From Paenibacillus sp. NAIST15-1 (GTDB lineage Bacteria; Bacillota; Bacilli; Paenibacillales; Paenibacillaceae): a stretch of DNA of 64,000 bases. The notes beneath the pieces are model-generated. The model did not search any database. It saw only the letters and a program-made list of their open reading frames with translations, and was not told the DNA's origin. The first letter of the stretch is position 1. Each line of letters starts with the position of its first letter. The DNA lies in contig NZ_BBYF01000009.1 of the NCBI RefSeq assembly GCF_001894745.1, positions 124,001 through 188,000 on the forward strand, given 5' to 3'. Positions 15,999 to 25,934 of the stretch are shown here, in pieces. A program made the position numbers and the translations under genes.

Positions 15999-17714
15999 CT
16001 ATTCGACACGCAGCGTATACCATTCGATTGCCGAAGGCTTGCTCGTGATCTGACCCACCATTGGGTTGGCATAGTACCACGTAATCGACTGATCTTGCAC
16101 AAGCGGCATCATGTTCCCAGGGGATGGAACACCCCCAAGATAGGTCGGCTGCTTAAGCATCGTTCCTTGGCCATCCACGACCGCATACTTCATTCCTTCC
16201 CCGAGTCGGCTCGACTCCGTCCATAACAAGACAAACTTATTATCATCGATCTTGCTAATATATGTATCCCTGATGAACACGCCGTCCTCAGACGTATGCT
16301 GTGTCAGCCATATCGGCTGGATGCTTGATTGATCTTGCGCATTCTTCGGCACGACACTAAGGAATACATTTTTGCTTTTCCCATCTTGTGAACCGGCGGT
16401 ACTGTTGGTGCCAATGGCAAGATAGCTGGATGCAGATACTTCTAGTCCGCCCAAGTTGGCGCCTGTGTAATTATCACCGATCTTGCCCGGTATATTAATG
16501 AGGTCAATTTTTTTCGTAATCTTACCACCCTGCTCCACCTGCAGTACAATAGAGCGCGGATACGCATCGCCATGGTCAGCGTATACGATTCGATCTCCAT
16601 CTATGCGAACATATGTAGCAAAGGAATGGCTCACATGGTTAGACGGGAACTGACCACTCTTACTAAGCACCTTCATCGCAGCCATATCAATGGTAAAGGT
16701 CATATTCGACTGATGCCGCAAACCATCCTTAGCGGTCTTATAGCGAAGACGAGTCGATTGAACTACGAGTTTGCCATTGGCACTGTCCATCGTAACATTC
16801 CCAGATCTGAACGGTTCTGATACGTACACATCTGATACATCTACCTGACCAAGCTTGTCCCACGAAGCATTATATTTCACTACGCGATATACTGCCTTTG
16901 TGCTGGATTCCTCCATGTTGTCTTGTCCGAATACGAGATAATAATTGCCGTCCTCACCTTGATGGAAGCCTCCGAATTTGGGCAGCTCCATGTTCAGCGT
17001 CTTACTTCCCGCTGCGGTATAGTCCTTATTGAATTGCTGAATATGTATCTTCTGCTTGTCCGAGTCCCATTGCAGCAAATTCAGCTGTCCATCCTTCAGG
17101 AACAAATAGCGGGCAGCTGGCTCGAACCAATTTCCATAATTATAATCATTGGTTGTACGCAGCTGGGTAACCCCTTCAATAGAGCGGATCGCCATCTCTG
17201 GTTGGGCAATGATATGAATTGAACTGCTTAACGCCCGCCACAGAACGGGAACATGCAGCTGCTCCCCTAATTCCCGCAGTTGAAAATAATTGCTGCCCCC
17301 GATATTATAAGACGTCAATTGAATTTCTTTGCCATCTACATATACTTTGGAGGAAGTCGGTATCGCCTGTCGTTCAACTGCCTTGCCTGACTGTGCAGAC
17401 TTCTTGGCAGGCTCTAGCTCCCCTCCGATTGGGGTATAGGCTTGTCCTGTATGCACACGAATCGCATTACTCGTGGTATCAACGGTTACATCGAAGCTGC
17501 TCTTCGTCCCCTTCAATGCCATTGCAACATCTCTCAACTTGAAGTAGTTGCTGTCCCCAATATTGTAGGCATCCATCTGATTCATCGCTTGTCCATTAAT
17601 GCTCACATTGGCCTGAGTCGGCCGCGCCATTACGGATTTGTCTGCAGCCTGAACGGAAGCAGCCATTCCCAGCATCATCACGAAACTGAGGAGAATACTT
17701 ACTTTTGTTTTCAT
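15999..17714 (-). CDS. exported protein with two stalk-domain repeats, function unknown
   Basis: A 571-residue secreted protein. The signal peptide is MKTKVSILLSFVMMLGMAASVQA. I chose ATG 17714 over 17732 because GGGGGA lies upstream and the signal peptide then starts cleanly. Two copper-amine-oxidase-like stalk units follow (YNIGDSNYFKLRDVAMAL around 60 and YNIGGSNYFQLRELGEQL around 140). The remaining 370 residues look beta-rich with repeated Trp/Tyr-containing blades (YLFLKDGQLNLLQWD, KFVLLWTESSRLGEGMKYAVVDGQG), suggesting a propeller. I do not recognise a catalytic motif. Probably a surface or wall-associated protein; transcribed toward the hybrid kinase. Confidence 0.75.
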   Translation of the reverse strand: MKTKVSILLSFVMMLGMAASVQAADKSVMARPTQANVSINGQAMNQMDAYNIGDSNYFKLRDVAMALKGTKSSFDVTVDTTSNAIRVHTGQAYTPIGGELEPAKKSAQSGKAVERQAIPTSSKVYVDGKEIQLTSYNIGGSNYFQLRELGEQLHVPVLWRALSSSIHIIAQPEMAIRSIEGVTQLRTTNDYNYGNWFEPAARYLFLKDGQLNLLQWDSDKQKIHIQQFNKDYTAAGSKTLNMELPKFGGFHQGEDGNYYLVFGQDNMEESSTKAVYRVVKYNASWDKLGQVDVSDVYVSEPFRSGNVTMDSANGKLVVQSTRLRYKTAKDGLRHQSNMTFTIDMAAMKVLSKSGQFPSNHVSHSFATYVRIDGDRIVYADHGDAYPRSIVLQVEQGGKITKKIDLINIPGKIGDNYTGANLGGLEVSASSYLAIGTNSTAGSQDGKSKNVFLSVVPKNAQDQSSIQPIWLTQHTSEDGVFIRDTYISKIDDNKFVLLWTESSRLGEGMKYAVVDGQGTMLKQPTYLGGVPSPGNMMPLVQDQSITWYYANPMVGQITSKPSAIEWYTLRVE

Positions 17715-17919
17715 GAAATTGATGTCCCCCATTTTTCTATCTAGCTTCGCTCATGGCTTGCATCACTCATCGCACACCATGGCCATCCATATCGTCCATA
17801 ATCTCTACCATTCTATAGCAACAATCTAAATTGTACAACGAGCCTAGCGGCGATTGACGGCAGTAGAGCACTTCATTCTAGTAGGGCTTCAAGACTTCAA
17901 CCGCCGCCTTCCTTCGAAA

Positions 17920-18756
17920 CTAAACCTCCCTGCTAGGATCCCTGTATGTCTTCGTACCAATTCTAGCAGCAACACCCCATCCACGATGCTCGGAAATGGC
18001 TACGTTCCGATTGTCGCGACCATATTGGAGTCGCTGTAGGGCATCAAAATCCGGATGAATGACCTCATTGGATAAATAAGCCGAGGTCTTGCTTCCAGGC
18101 TTCCTCGCTCCATTCAAGGCTGTGATCATACCCTGTGAAGAGGTAATGCCAATACCATGCCCGTAATAGAGATCGTTGCCCAGCTTCACGACATTTTCTC
18201 CTTGCCACTCCGGAGTACGCGGATTGTAGTCTGGATTTCTAAAATAAAGAATATCCCCTAAAAATGTCTCAGCGAGGTTTGAGTTCGACACCAATCGAAG
18301 ATTACGGTCATAATTCCAATCCCATAGAAGCAAATCCTGAAAGTAACGGTCAAAAACGGTTTCACCAAGCGTATCTATGACTGCCTTGTACAGAACGATA
18401 ATAATAGCTGTCGCACATTCAAATGCATACTGTCCCCCATTATGGAAAATATCGTTGATGGCAGCAGAAGGCGAGACACCTCTTCTTAATTGAAATCCCC
18501 CCCTGTCCGTGCGTATCCAATACCTCTCGTTGCATCTGGAATCGTCGAATCCAGCAAAATCCACCCCACTATCGTGCAATGCCTTCGCCGCATTCACGAT
18601 ATTGGAGCGCATTCTCAATTCGAACTTCAAGTCATCAAGGGAGTTATATCGATAAACGACAGGACTCTTCTGCTTAGCCGCAATTACACTCCTCTCCAAC
18701 TCCGATAATCCCAATGTATTGAACTGTCCTGTGTTAACACCTGCAATCTCGATCAT
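17920..18756 (-). CDS. tgl: protein-glutamine gamma-glutamyltransferase (spore coat transglutaminase)
   Basis: A 278-residue homologue of Bacillus Tgl, which cross-links spore coat proteins through epsilon-(gamma-glutamyl)lysine bonds during late sporulation. The hallmark block GGQYAFECATAI carries the catalytic Cys (C114). Other family segments are FELRMRSNIVNAAKALHDSG, LLLWDWNYD, FLGDILYFRNPDYNP and WQGENVVKLGNDLYYGHGIGI. Start ATG 18756 is fixed by a strong AGGAGGA upstream; the longer frame to 18816 lacks support. A sigma-K-like promoter lies 100 bp upstream, matching mother-cell expression. Confidence 0.93.
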   Translation of the reverse strand: MIEIAGVNTGQFNTLGLSELERSVIAAKQKSPVVYRYNSLDDLKFELRMRSNIVNAAKALHDSGVDFAGFDDSRCNERYWIRTDRGGFQLRRGVSPSAAINDIFHNGGQYAFECATAIIIVLYKAVIDTLGETVFDRYFQDLLLWDWNYDRNLRLVSNSNLAETFLGDILYFRNPDYNPRTPEWQGENVVKLGNDLYYGHGIGITSSQGMITALNGARKPGSKTSAYLSNEVIHPDFDALQRLQYGRDNRNVAISEHRGWGVAARIGTKTYRDPSREV

Positions 18757-18857
18757 TCTTACTCTCCTCCTAAAGTTCCTCTGATTACCGAACGCTTTGC
18801 GGGGATCGGAACACATGAAACGGATCGCACTCCTGATTAACTAGGTGTAACCTACAG

Positions 18858-18885
18858 TACTCTATGCGCCCCCATCTACTCGGGT
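18858..18885 (-). promoter_or_regulatory. sigma-K-type promoter of tgl
   Basis: On the minus strand, AC (18884-18885), a 17-bp spacer, then CATAGAGTA (18858-18866). This matches the sigma-K consensus AC-N16/17-CATANNNTA exactly, and B. subtilis tgl is known to be expressed late in the mother cell. The consensus is short, so chance matches are possible. Confidence 0.6.
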
Positions 18886-19283
18886 TCATGTCAGAAAAAG
18901 GGGCCTACATCGGATAAGCATGAAATCTTCATAAAATAACAGAACTTAAAGCTTATACTACAATATGGAAATCAGTGCAAAAATCCGCTACAATAGTGAT
19001 TATCATCATCAATACCTGCATGTTCACCTCAACCTTCTGTCTTTCTACTTCCCTTGTTTGCCTTCATCCACACGACATTCAAATTCCTTATTGTGAAGAT
19101 CGGATAAAAGAATCGGATAGGTGCTCTCGACTGCCTGATACACGGAATATGGACGTATGAGATACCGCCGTTAATACATAGATGGCTTACAACCTGTGTC
19201 TAAAAGGAGGGATCTTAGCTAACCAGCTTGGCTCTACGCATGATTAGAAGACGGAATGTTCTGATAATGAAGGAGGAGTATTG
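18886..19283. other. intergenic region without recognised gene
   Basis: About 400 bp between divergent tgl and the membrane-protein gene. It holds an isolated strong ribosome-binding-like AAAAGGAGGG at 19202-19211 with no start codon at usable spacing and no long frame. I saw no riboswitch or terminator. Confidence 0.4.
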
Positions 19284-20333
19284 ATGAATGTTGGAATACA
19301 GCCTGGGAGTGGGCTATATTTGCATGTTAAATGGTTCGCAGCCGATCACGAGTGGACACCTCAAGCAATGAGCAAGGTGCTCACCCCTACCTTTCTGTTC
19401 TGGTTTAGCTTCACGATTGTAGTATTGCTGCTTGTTTCGAGATATAACGCAGCTTTGGAGCGCATCCCTATCGTTGTGAAGGTACATTCATTTCTCAATA
19501 AGTTAAAACGCTTTCACCTATTGATTATGCGAGTGGGTGTTGGCATTGCACTGTTGATGCAGATAAGCACAGGCTCCTACCTAGCTCCCACATTGCGAAT
19601 CGAGACATGGTGGGTCTATGCACTTCTTATTACTAGCTTGCTTGGTCTGCTTCATCGCAAGACCTTGTTTATAAGCGGTATAGTGTTAGGCGTCTTATAT
19701 GTGAAGGCACTCGCTAATTATGGAATGTTCCACATGCTCGACTATATGTTCTACCTCGGCATCATTTATTATTTGCTTGTCTCGAACACGAGATGGAGCC
19801 GTTCTGGCATCCCTGTCCTCTATATATGGACCGGCTTGTCTCTTGCGTGGCTTGCGATGGAGAAGCTGACCCTCGCCAAGCTGGCGTGCTCCCTGATGCA
19901 CGAATACGGAATTCCGTCACTAGGCTTTACCGTTGAAGACTTCGTACTGATCAGCGCCTTTATTGAGCTTGGCCTTGCATGGGCATTTATCGTCGGTATT
20001 ATGAATCGATTCACAGCTCTGCTATTAACCGGATTATTCCTCGTCACAACCACTGTATTCGGATTTACCGAAATCATCGGCCATATGATTATGCATACGA
20101 TACTGCTCATCTTCCTTATTGTTGGCCGGGACGGCTATACGACATTTCTGCTCTCCAGACGCGCTCCCAAACTACGCAGCTTCTTCGTGGTGCTGCACTT
20201 CACCATTATGATCTTCAGTATGATGACCGTGTACATATGGATGGGGCAGCCTAGCAGCGGATTTACTGTACCTGATCCTGCGACGCAAGCAGCACAAGCG
20301 AGTAAAATACCGGCATTTTGCCCAATCAAGTGA
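19284..20333 (+). CDS. multi-pass membrane protein, DoxX-like, function unknown
   Basis: A 349-residue integral membrane protein with about nine to ten hydrophobic segments. ATG 19284 is preceded by AAGGAGGAG. The N-terminus looks like a short external segment with HVKWF and the charged DHEWTP. The central part (LLIMRVGVGIALLMQI...GLLHRKTLFISGIVLGVLY...YYLLV) has the rhythm of DoxX/TQO-type four-helix units, but no cofactor site is evident. The C-terminus ends ASKIPAFCPIK. It is flanked by its own promoter space and a terminator, so it is single-gene. The function is unknown. Confidence 0.65.
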   Translation: MNVGIQPGSGLYLHVKWFAADHEWTPQAMSKVLTPTFLFWFSFTIVVLLLVSRYNAALERIPIVVKVHSFLNKLKRFHLLIMRVGVGIALLMQISTGSYLAPTLRIETWWVYALLITSLLGLLHRKTLFISGIVLGVLYVKALANYGMFHMLDYMFYLGIIYYLLVSNTRWSRSGIPVLYIWTGLSLAWLAMEKLTLAKLACSLMHEYGIPSLGFTVEDFVLISAFIELGLAWAFIVGIMNRFTALLLTGLFLVTTTVFGFTEIIGHMIMHTILLIFLIVGRDGYTTFLLSRRAPKLRSFFVVLHFTIMIFSMMTVYIWMGQPSSGFTVPDPATQAAQASKIPAFCPIK

Positions 20334-20453
20334 CGCAGCTAGTAGCATTTTTACCAGTAACCTCGTATGTCGTGTCGGCCAAAAATTTAAGCGTTATAAC
20401 TTATTGACCATTGGTACCTCGACGTAGGTGGCTGTTTTTCTCTCAACAGAAAT

Positions 20454-20483
20454 GAAAAAAGACACCATTCGGGTGTCTTTTTT
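20454..20483. terminator. bidirectional terminator
   Basis: AAAAAAGACACC-attc-GGGTGTCTTTTTT has a T-run on both strands. It serves the membrane-protein gene (+) and the YebC-family gene (-). Confidence 0.9.
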
Positions 20484-20510
20484 CATGATGCATATCGTAT
20501 TGCGGCTCGA

Positions 20511-21230
20511 CTATCCTTCCAGATCCACGTTGTGGTAGACTTGCTGCACATCATCAAGATCTTCGAGCGCATCAATCAGCTTCTCGAACTGTGCCTTCTG
20601 ATCGTCGTCCAAGACTACTTCGGTCTGGGGCAGCATCGTAATTTCAGCTACGCTGAATTCCGTAATGCCCTCATTCTTCAGCGCTTGCTGAACAACATGG
20701 AATTGATCCGGCTCCGCGTAGATGATTACCGCTTCATCCTCTTCCAAGATGTCGCGTGCGTCTACATCGGCGTTCATCAAGATTTCCAGAACATCGTCTG
20801 CACTCTTGCCTTCCAGACCGATAACGGCCGTCGGACTGAACATATACGTTACAGAGCCGCTTACGCCGAGACTTCCGCCATTTTTGTTAAATGTGGAACG
20901 AACCTCCGAAGCAGTGCGATTCACGTTATTGGTCAAAGCGTCTACGATCACCATGGAACCGCTTGGACCAAAGCCCTCATAGCGAAGCTCATCATAGTTC
21001 TCATCGGAGCCGCCCTTTGCTTTCTCGATCGCGCGATCAATGATCGCCTTTGGTACATTGTATGTTTTGGCACGTTCAACCACGAATCGCAATGATTGGT
21101 TCAGCTCGGGATCAGGCTCGCCTTGCTTCGCTGCAACGTAGATCTCTCTGCCGAAACGCGCATATATACGACTCGTATTCGTGTCCTTAGATGCTTTTTT
21201 TTCCTTAATATTATTCCATTTACGCCCCAT
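20511..21230 (-). CDS. YebC/PmpR-family regulator (YeeI-like)
   Basis: A 239-residue protein of the conserved YebC family. The N-terminus [44 protein letters not shown] matches the Bacillales YeeI branch, which lacks the GHS motif of canonical YebC. NPV-type motif [17 protein letters not shown] and [28 protein letters not shown] are diagnostic. Family members act as transcription regulators, and recent work on YebC-type proteins implicates them in translation of proline stretches; which applies here is not decidable. Start ATG 21230 follows AAAGAGAG. It is divergent from udk. Confidence 0.9.
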   Translation of the reverse strand: MGRKWNNIKEKKASKDTNTSRIYARFGREIYVAAKQGEPDPELNQSLRFVVERAKTYNVPKAIIDRAIEKAKGGSDENYDELRYEGFGPSGSMVIVDALTNNVNRTASEVRSTFNKNGGSLGVSGSVTYMFSPTAVIGLEGKSADDVLEILMNADVDARDILEEDEAVIIYAEPDQFHVVQQALKNEGITEFSVAEITMLPQTEVVLDDDQKAQFEKLIDALEDLDDVQQVYHNVDLEG

Positions 21231-21495
21231 ACTGTATCTCGCTCTCTTTCCGCATAAAGTATGCATACTCCATATAATTATATCTTTTCGAGAGAGCTTG
21301 GGCAAATATGAAAACTTTTGAATTTCAATTCTTAGCTAGTTATATTGGCGATTTTTCCGGTAAAATTCAGACATTTCTAGCAAACAAGATATCCGTTCAC
21401 ACTGTTAATTCGTACAAAGGTGTAAAAAACAGAAAGCTGTGTTAAAATACTGTAATTGCACCCGCTATTTTGTTAGGGAGGTTTAGTGAATCACC

Positions 21496-22119
21496 ATGCT
21501 CATTATCGGTATCACCGGAGGCACCGGATCCGGCAAAACAACGGTTGCCAAGTCCGTCATTGACCGTCTTGGATCAGATAAAGTCACATTCATTTCCCAA
21601 GACAACTATTACAAAGATCATTCTCACCTCAGCATGGCTGAACGCGAAGTAATTAACTTCGACCACCCGCTCGTATTCGACAACGAGCTGCTGCTTGAGC
21701 ATGTGAACCTGCTCAAGCAAGGCAAAACTGCTTATGCACCGGTATACGACTTTACCGTTCATGCCCGTTCCACGGATGAGACGGTAGAGCTGAAGCCGAA
21801 TAATATCATCATCATCGAAGGGCTTCATGTGCTGTTCGATGAAAATTTACGTCAATTGCTCGACATTAAAGTATTTGTGGACACCGATCCAGATGTACGG
21901 ATTCTACGCCGTGTACTTCGCGACATTGAAGAGCGCGGTCGGACGATTCATTCGGTCTACAACCAGTATCTGACTTCGGTCAAGCCGATGCACGATGCAT
22001 TTATCGAGCCTTCTAAGAAGTACGCTGACCTGATTATTCCAGAAGGCGGTCAGAACGAGGTAGGCATTCACATGCTGTCTGTGCTGACAGAGAAATATTT
22101 GACGAGCGAATGGAATTAA
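21496..22119 (+). CDS. udk: uridine kinase
   Basis: A 207-residue enzyme phosphorylating uridine/cytidine to UMP/CMP in pyrimidine salvage. The P-loop GGTGSGKTT is at residues 8-16. SQDNYYKDHSHLS and NFDHPLVFDNELL are substrate-binding segments, PVYDFTVHARS is characteristic, and IIIEGLHVLFDE is the Walker-B-like strand. Length matches the family. The ribosome binding site GGGAGG (21476-21481) sits 14 nt from the ATG, longer than usual, but no nearer in-frame start exists. A strong terminator follows. Confidence 0.95.
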   Translation: MLIIGITGGTGSGKTTVAKSVIDRLGSDKVTFISQDNYYKDHSHLSMAEREVINFDHPLVFDNELLLEHVNLLKQGKTAYAPVYDFTVHARSTDETVELKPNNIIIIEGLHVLFDENLRQLLDIKVFVDTDPDVRILRRVLRDIEERGRTIHSVYNQYLTSVKPMHDAFIEPSKKYADLIIPEGGQNEVGIHMLSVLTEKYLTSEWN

Positions 22120-22126
22120 CGTGAAG

Positions 22127-22178
22127 AAGCCGCTCGAATGGCAGACCTGCATCTGCCATTCGAGCGGCTTATTTTCTT
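22127..22178 (+). terminator. terminator after udk
   Basis: A very stable hairpin with 17-bp arms (GCCGCTCGAATGGCAGA and its complement) and a 6-nt loop, followed by TTATTTTCTT. Confidence 0.9.
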
Positions 22179-22251
22179 ATGAGCCAAGTGGCTTTTTGCT
22201 AAATGGTATACAGTCAGTGAGGAGATATCGCCCTCTCTGTCTGTTATGGCT

Positions 22252-24924
22252 TTACATTGTAGGTTCGAAGCTTTCCAGCGTCTTCATGCCATCGGCTCCA
22301 AAAATATTGTATACTCCAAATTCATAGAAGGAGTAGCCATAGTCCGTGTTTCTTTGAATTCCTTCGAACTTCACATATCTCGCTTCTGTTGGCGTGAAGT
22401 GAATTGTGTCCCGCCCATCTTGAGCCGTAATGATTCCATCGTTCTTTGTCGTGACATTTACCCATTCTTTCTTATCGTTAGACACGAGGATTCTGTATGT
22501 TTTGGCGCGAGCGTATTCCCAATCAATGCGGATCGTATCGAACTCCTTCACCTCGCCAAGATCAACCGTGAACCATGAATCATCTACATAATTGCTTGCC
22601 CATCTCGTAGCAGGGGATCCGTCCACTGCTTTTTGCGGCATGTAATTCGGGCTATTGCTCTCTACCGAGGAAGCTTCAACCGCCTTATTTTCCGCCAAGT
22701 TGCCAAGAAGGTAGTAAGCATTATCCTTCAGCGTATTGTAAGCACCATCTGCAATGTGGCCTTTGATTTTCTGGAACTCCAGCATTGCATTGAACATCTT
22801 GATAAACTTATTGAACTTTTCATCATTACCTTCGAATCTCTTCGCATTATCCAAATGAGCCTGCAAGGAGCGAGCCGCCCCCGGATTTTTGAACTGGTTC
22901 TCTTGCTCGAATTGATCAACTAATGTTTTGATGAGATCCACATTTGTCCCAGCATCAATGATATAAGTTGTCTTTTTCGATTTGCCCGAAGTCACCGTAA
23001 CCGTAAGTTCATGCTTGCCAAGCTTGCCTGCAAAGTTAATTGGCGTACCTGCTGTGTACGGCTTGCCGTCGAATGTCGCAGTAACTTTAATAATGCCGCT
23101 TCCGTCGTCATCCTTGAGCTGCCATGTAAATTGCACCGTCTCTGTGGCCGGCACTGTTGTATGGCTCTCCAACGGCTTTCCGTTCATTTGTACGTCAGCA
23201 TCGGAAGGAACGCCGCTATTCACGCTGTATGTGCCCTTCACGAATTGGTACAGCCAATCATACAAGATCCGATTGGATGGATCCTTGCTTACGGCTGTAT
23301 TATATACAGCGTCATTGCCCTGATAGTAAGCATTGTAACCATTTTGCATAAACCCAGTTTCTGCGCCGTTGTTCAAGTACTCGATATACTTCTCACGGAA
23401 ATGGTTATCCGTCAGCATCCGGTCATCAAACTCCAGCTCCATGCCCATGCCGTGCTGTTTCGCTAAGTACGCTGCGTCCGGCAAGCGCTCAGGGTCGATG
23501 TCATCCTCGAAGAAGTAATTTGGCTGGTAAGCCACATTATCGATGCCAACATCCTTCCACAGGAATGACTTGTATCCGGAGAAGAACGGAACCCAGAACA
23601 GCCTCATGCCCATGTCATGCACCTTGGCACTTGTTGCACGAAGCAGATCTGGTCCCTTGCTATGTGTGCTGATCTGCTCATCTAACCAGTACATGCCGAC
23701 AAGCTCCAAATTGGAGTAGTTGGCAGCAGCCCACTTCTGCTTCACTTGATCCAGCCACCAGTGAACGGCCTTCACCCGGTTAGCAAGTGCCTGTTCCACA
23801 CCGATCGAGTCGCTGAAGCTCAAGTTGCCATCGCCAATATCACCGAAGTCAGCGATGCCTTCTGCTGGATATGGGATCATATACACGACTTTCGTTTTAC
23901 GGTTAGGATCGTTCAGCTTCACCCCGACTTCTTTGGTCGCTTCATTTAATTGATACATATCGCCTTGCGCTGCAAATGTCTTTTCTAAGTACCATTTCCA
24001 GTCGTCCAGCTTGCTGTTCAGTCCCAAATTACGGCCCATTGGTGTATCTAATCCAAGATAGAGAACTCCATCGAACAGCCAATCCTTCGGATTGCCTGCC
24101 TCATCTACATAGCTAATATTCGGAATGATGCGCTCCTTCGACCAATCACCCTTGCCATTCGCATAGTGCCCGTTGTACAGCAGCCCAAGATCGCTAATTC
24201 CGGCAGTCGCTTCTCCTGGTGCTTGGAAGGCTGGTGTCTGCGTAGGAACAGTATCTGCACCTTGCACCTTGCCGTCTTCGCCTAGAATTTCAACTTCATC
24301 GACTAACGTCATCGCCCTGTTATGCATCATGAAGCTTATCTTCACATAACGTGCATAAGCGATGCCACCGTACGCCAATCCTTCTTTGTTCGGATCCTTG
24401 ATTCCCTCTTTGTTGCCCTTCCATTCAAACGTCTCTTCATGCTGTCCGTCTATCCATAACGTTTGGAGTGCATTATGAGATAACAAACCCCAATTTTCCT
24501 TATCGTCCGATACGTAAATAGACACGGTCAACGGTAAAAGGACATTGTTGTTCGGCCAATCCTGCAAGAAATGAGCCTTAACGGATGAGATTGATTTATT
24601 CTCGCCGAGGTCAAATACCACTTCACGCGTTCTCTTCTTCAAATGTCCGACCCATGCCGGGTCTGACTTCGTGACCTTGCCGTACTTGCCATCTGTCAGC
24701 TTATAGCCATCATCAGCATACCCTGCTTCTGGTGCTTGCGACCATTCATAAGGGAGACCTAGAGCCAGATTGCGCTCCCCTTGCTGAGGTTCAGCAGCTT
24801 GCTGCGCCGTATATTGCTCACTCGCTGGCAACGACGTATTCGCCTCCTCCGCCTGTACTAATGGAACCATCATTGAGAGGGCTAACACCGTAGACATTAC
24901 GATGGATAACCATTTCTTTTTCAT
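22252..24924 (-). CDS. secreted DUF4855 protein with F5/8 type C domain
   Basis: An 890-residue exported protein. The signal peptide KKKWLSIVMSTVLALSMMVPLVQA follows ATG 24924, which is preceded by AAAGGGAG. Residues about 60-215 form a discoidin-like domain (VVFDLGENKSISSVKAHFLQDW). Residues 235-610 match DUF4855, with MVYIPYP-like VVYMIPYPAEG, HWWLDQVKQKW, LVGMYWLDEQIS and WVPFF. An Ig-like segment and a helical region follow, then a C-terminal F5/8 type C carbohydrate-binding domain (KAVDGSPATRWASNY...FTVDLGEVKEFDTIRIDWEYA). DUF4855 has a TIM-barrel-like look and is probably glycan-active; the activity is unproven. A cre-like site upstream suggests carbon catabolite control. Confidence 0.82.
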   Translation of the reverse strand: MKKKWLSIVMSTVLALSMMVPLVQAEEANTSLPASEQYTAQQAAEPQQGERNLALGLPYEWSQAPEAGYADDGYKLTDGKYGKVTKSDPAWVGHLKKRTREVVFDLGENKSISSVKAHFLQDWPNNNVLLPLTVSIYVSDDKENWGLLSHNALQTLWIDGQHEETFEWKGNKEGIKDPNKEGLAYGGIAYARYVKISFMMHNRAMTLVDEVEILGEDGKVQGADTVPTQTPAFQAPGEATAGISDLGLLYNGHYANGKGDWSKERIIPNISYVDEAGNPKDWLFDGVLYLGLDTPMGRNLGLNSKLDDWKWYLEKTFAAQGDMYQLNEATKEVGVKLNDPNRKTKVVYMIPYPAEGIADFGDIGDGNLSFSDSIGVEQALANRVKAVHWWLDQVKQKWAAANYSNLELVGMYWLDEQISTHSKGPDLLRATSAKVHDMGMRLFWVPFFSGYKSFLWKDVGIDNVAYQPNYFFEDDIDPERLPDAAYLAKQHGMGMELEFDDRMLTDNHFREKYIEYLNNGAETGFMQNGYNAYYQGNDAVYNTAVSKDPSNRILYDWLYQFVKGTYSVNSGVPSDADVQMNGKPLESHTTVPATETVQFTWQLKDDDGSGIIKVTATFDGKPYTAGTPINFAGKLGKHELTVTVTSGKSKKTTYIIDAGTNVDLIKTLVDQFEQENQFKNPGAARSLQAHLDNAKRFEGNDEKFNKFIKMFNAMLEFQKIKGHIADGAYNTLKDNAYYLLGNLAENKAVEASSVESNSPNYMPQKAVDGSPATRWASNYVDDSWFTVDLGEVKEFDTIRIDWEYARAKTYRILVSNDKKEWVNVTTKNDGIITAQDGRDTIHFTPTEARYVKFEGIQRNTDYGYSFYEFGVYNIFGADGMKTLESFEPTM

Positions 24925-25049
24925 TAATTGAACTCCCTTTCTATATGTAAGATTATGAATGTCATCAAATTCGGTAAGCATGTAATTTGATTGAATATTA
25001 TTGCGGTTTCATATCTCCCTCCCTTTTCAACTGATAAAACCCACGTATA

Positions 25050-25064
25050 TGATAGCGCTTACTT
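25050..25064 (-). promoter_or_regulatory. cre-like site upstream of the DUF4855 gene
   Basis: Read on the minus strand the site is AAGTAAGCGCTATCA, which fits the CcpA cre consensus WTGNAARCGNWWWCA at all but the second base. It lies about 125 bp upstream of the start codon. CcpA repression of a carbohydrate-related gene is a reasonable inference. Confidence 0.55.
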
Positions 25065-25228
25065 TTAAAATAAGAGACTTTCTGTCCTATTCAAATAGAT
25101 TAATCATTACTTTTGTATACTTTTGTTTACCTACTCTATCAAGACATCATTTTATTTGATTTTGCCAGGGATCAACCCCGTAATATAGCACACCCAATTG
25201 ACTGCGATGAAATTAATACCTTCCTATG

Positions 25229-25265
25229 CAAAAAGGAGCTTCGTCCATTTGGAAGAGCTCCTTTT
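25229..25265 (-). terminator. terminator after the GNAT acetyltransferase
   Basis: On the minus strand, AAGGAGCTCTT and AAGCTCCTT pair around a loop and are followed by TTTTG. It lies 40 bp past the acetyltransferase stop. Confidence 0.7.
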
Positions 25266-25305
25266 GAATGTATAAAGACTCTGATCTACCTAAATCGTCA
25301 TAGGT

Positions 25306-25833
25306 CTACTGTTCTTGCTCCGACTTCCTCGAGAAGCAAGAAGCATACAATTTCAGTTCCTCTTTATTTGTAGCAACGTGCCCCTCTAACTTCATTCCGA
25401 TTTTCTCTAACAGATGACCGGATCGTTCGTTGTCTATCGTGGTGATGGCTACTATGCGTTCTAAACCAAGCGTCGTTCGACCGTATTCCAATGTTGCGGC
25501 AGCCGCTTCGTAGGCGTATCCCCGCCCACGGAACTCAGGGAGGAAGGCAAAGCCGATGTCCACATCTGTCAGGGAGTCCCTCTTGATAAGTCCGCACAAT
25601 CCGATAGGAGTCGAATCTTCCTTCAATTCCGTCAAAAACAAACCAAAACCTAGTCGCTCATAGCTCTCCATCGGACCACTCACAATATAGTCACGCGCAC
25701 CTTCAACCGTTCTAATCCCTCTATCGCCAATATATCGGTGCCACGCTTCATCGTTCAAGAGTCGTAATATAAACTCTGCATCATCCACAGTCAACTTGCG
25801 AAGAATTAATCGATTCGTTTCTATAACCGTCAA
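25306..25833 (-). CDS. GNAT acetyltransferase, RimJ/RimL type
   Basis: A 175-residue N-acetyltransferase. The opening TVIETNRLILRKLTVDDAEFILRLLND is the classic RimJ/L start, the acetyl-CoA loop motif appears in FRGRGYAYEAAAATLEYG, and the last strand pair is VAITTIDNERSGHLLEKIGMKLEG. The start is TTG 25833 with GGGGG 8 nt upstream. The acceptor may be a ribosomal protein N-terminus or a small molecule; it cannot be told from sequence. It is an isolated single gene. Confidence 0.88.
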   Translation of the reverse strand: MTVIETNRLILRKLTVDDAEFILRLLNDEAWHRYIGDRGIRTVEGARDYIVSGPMESYERLGFGLFLTELKEDSTPIGLCGLIKRDSLTDVDIGFAFLPEFRGRGYAYEAAAATLEYGRTTLGLERIVAITTIDNERSGHLLEKIGMKLEGHVATNKEELKLYASCFSRKSEQEQ

Positions 25834-25934
25834 CGCAGCTGCCCCCTTATACTCAATTCTGGTGCATGTGAATTCCCGTAACTACCATATATAAGTATGC
25901 AATTGACGTTGTATGTCTATCGAGAACCGACAAA

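Noticed and set aside
19200..19283. small upstream ORF after AAAAGGAGGG at 19202
   Set aside because: No start codon lies within usable spacing; the only frame begins about 24 bp later and ends at the start of the next gene.
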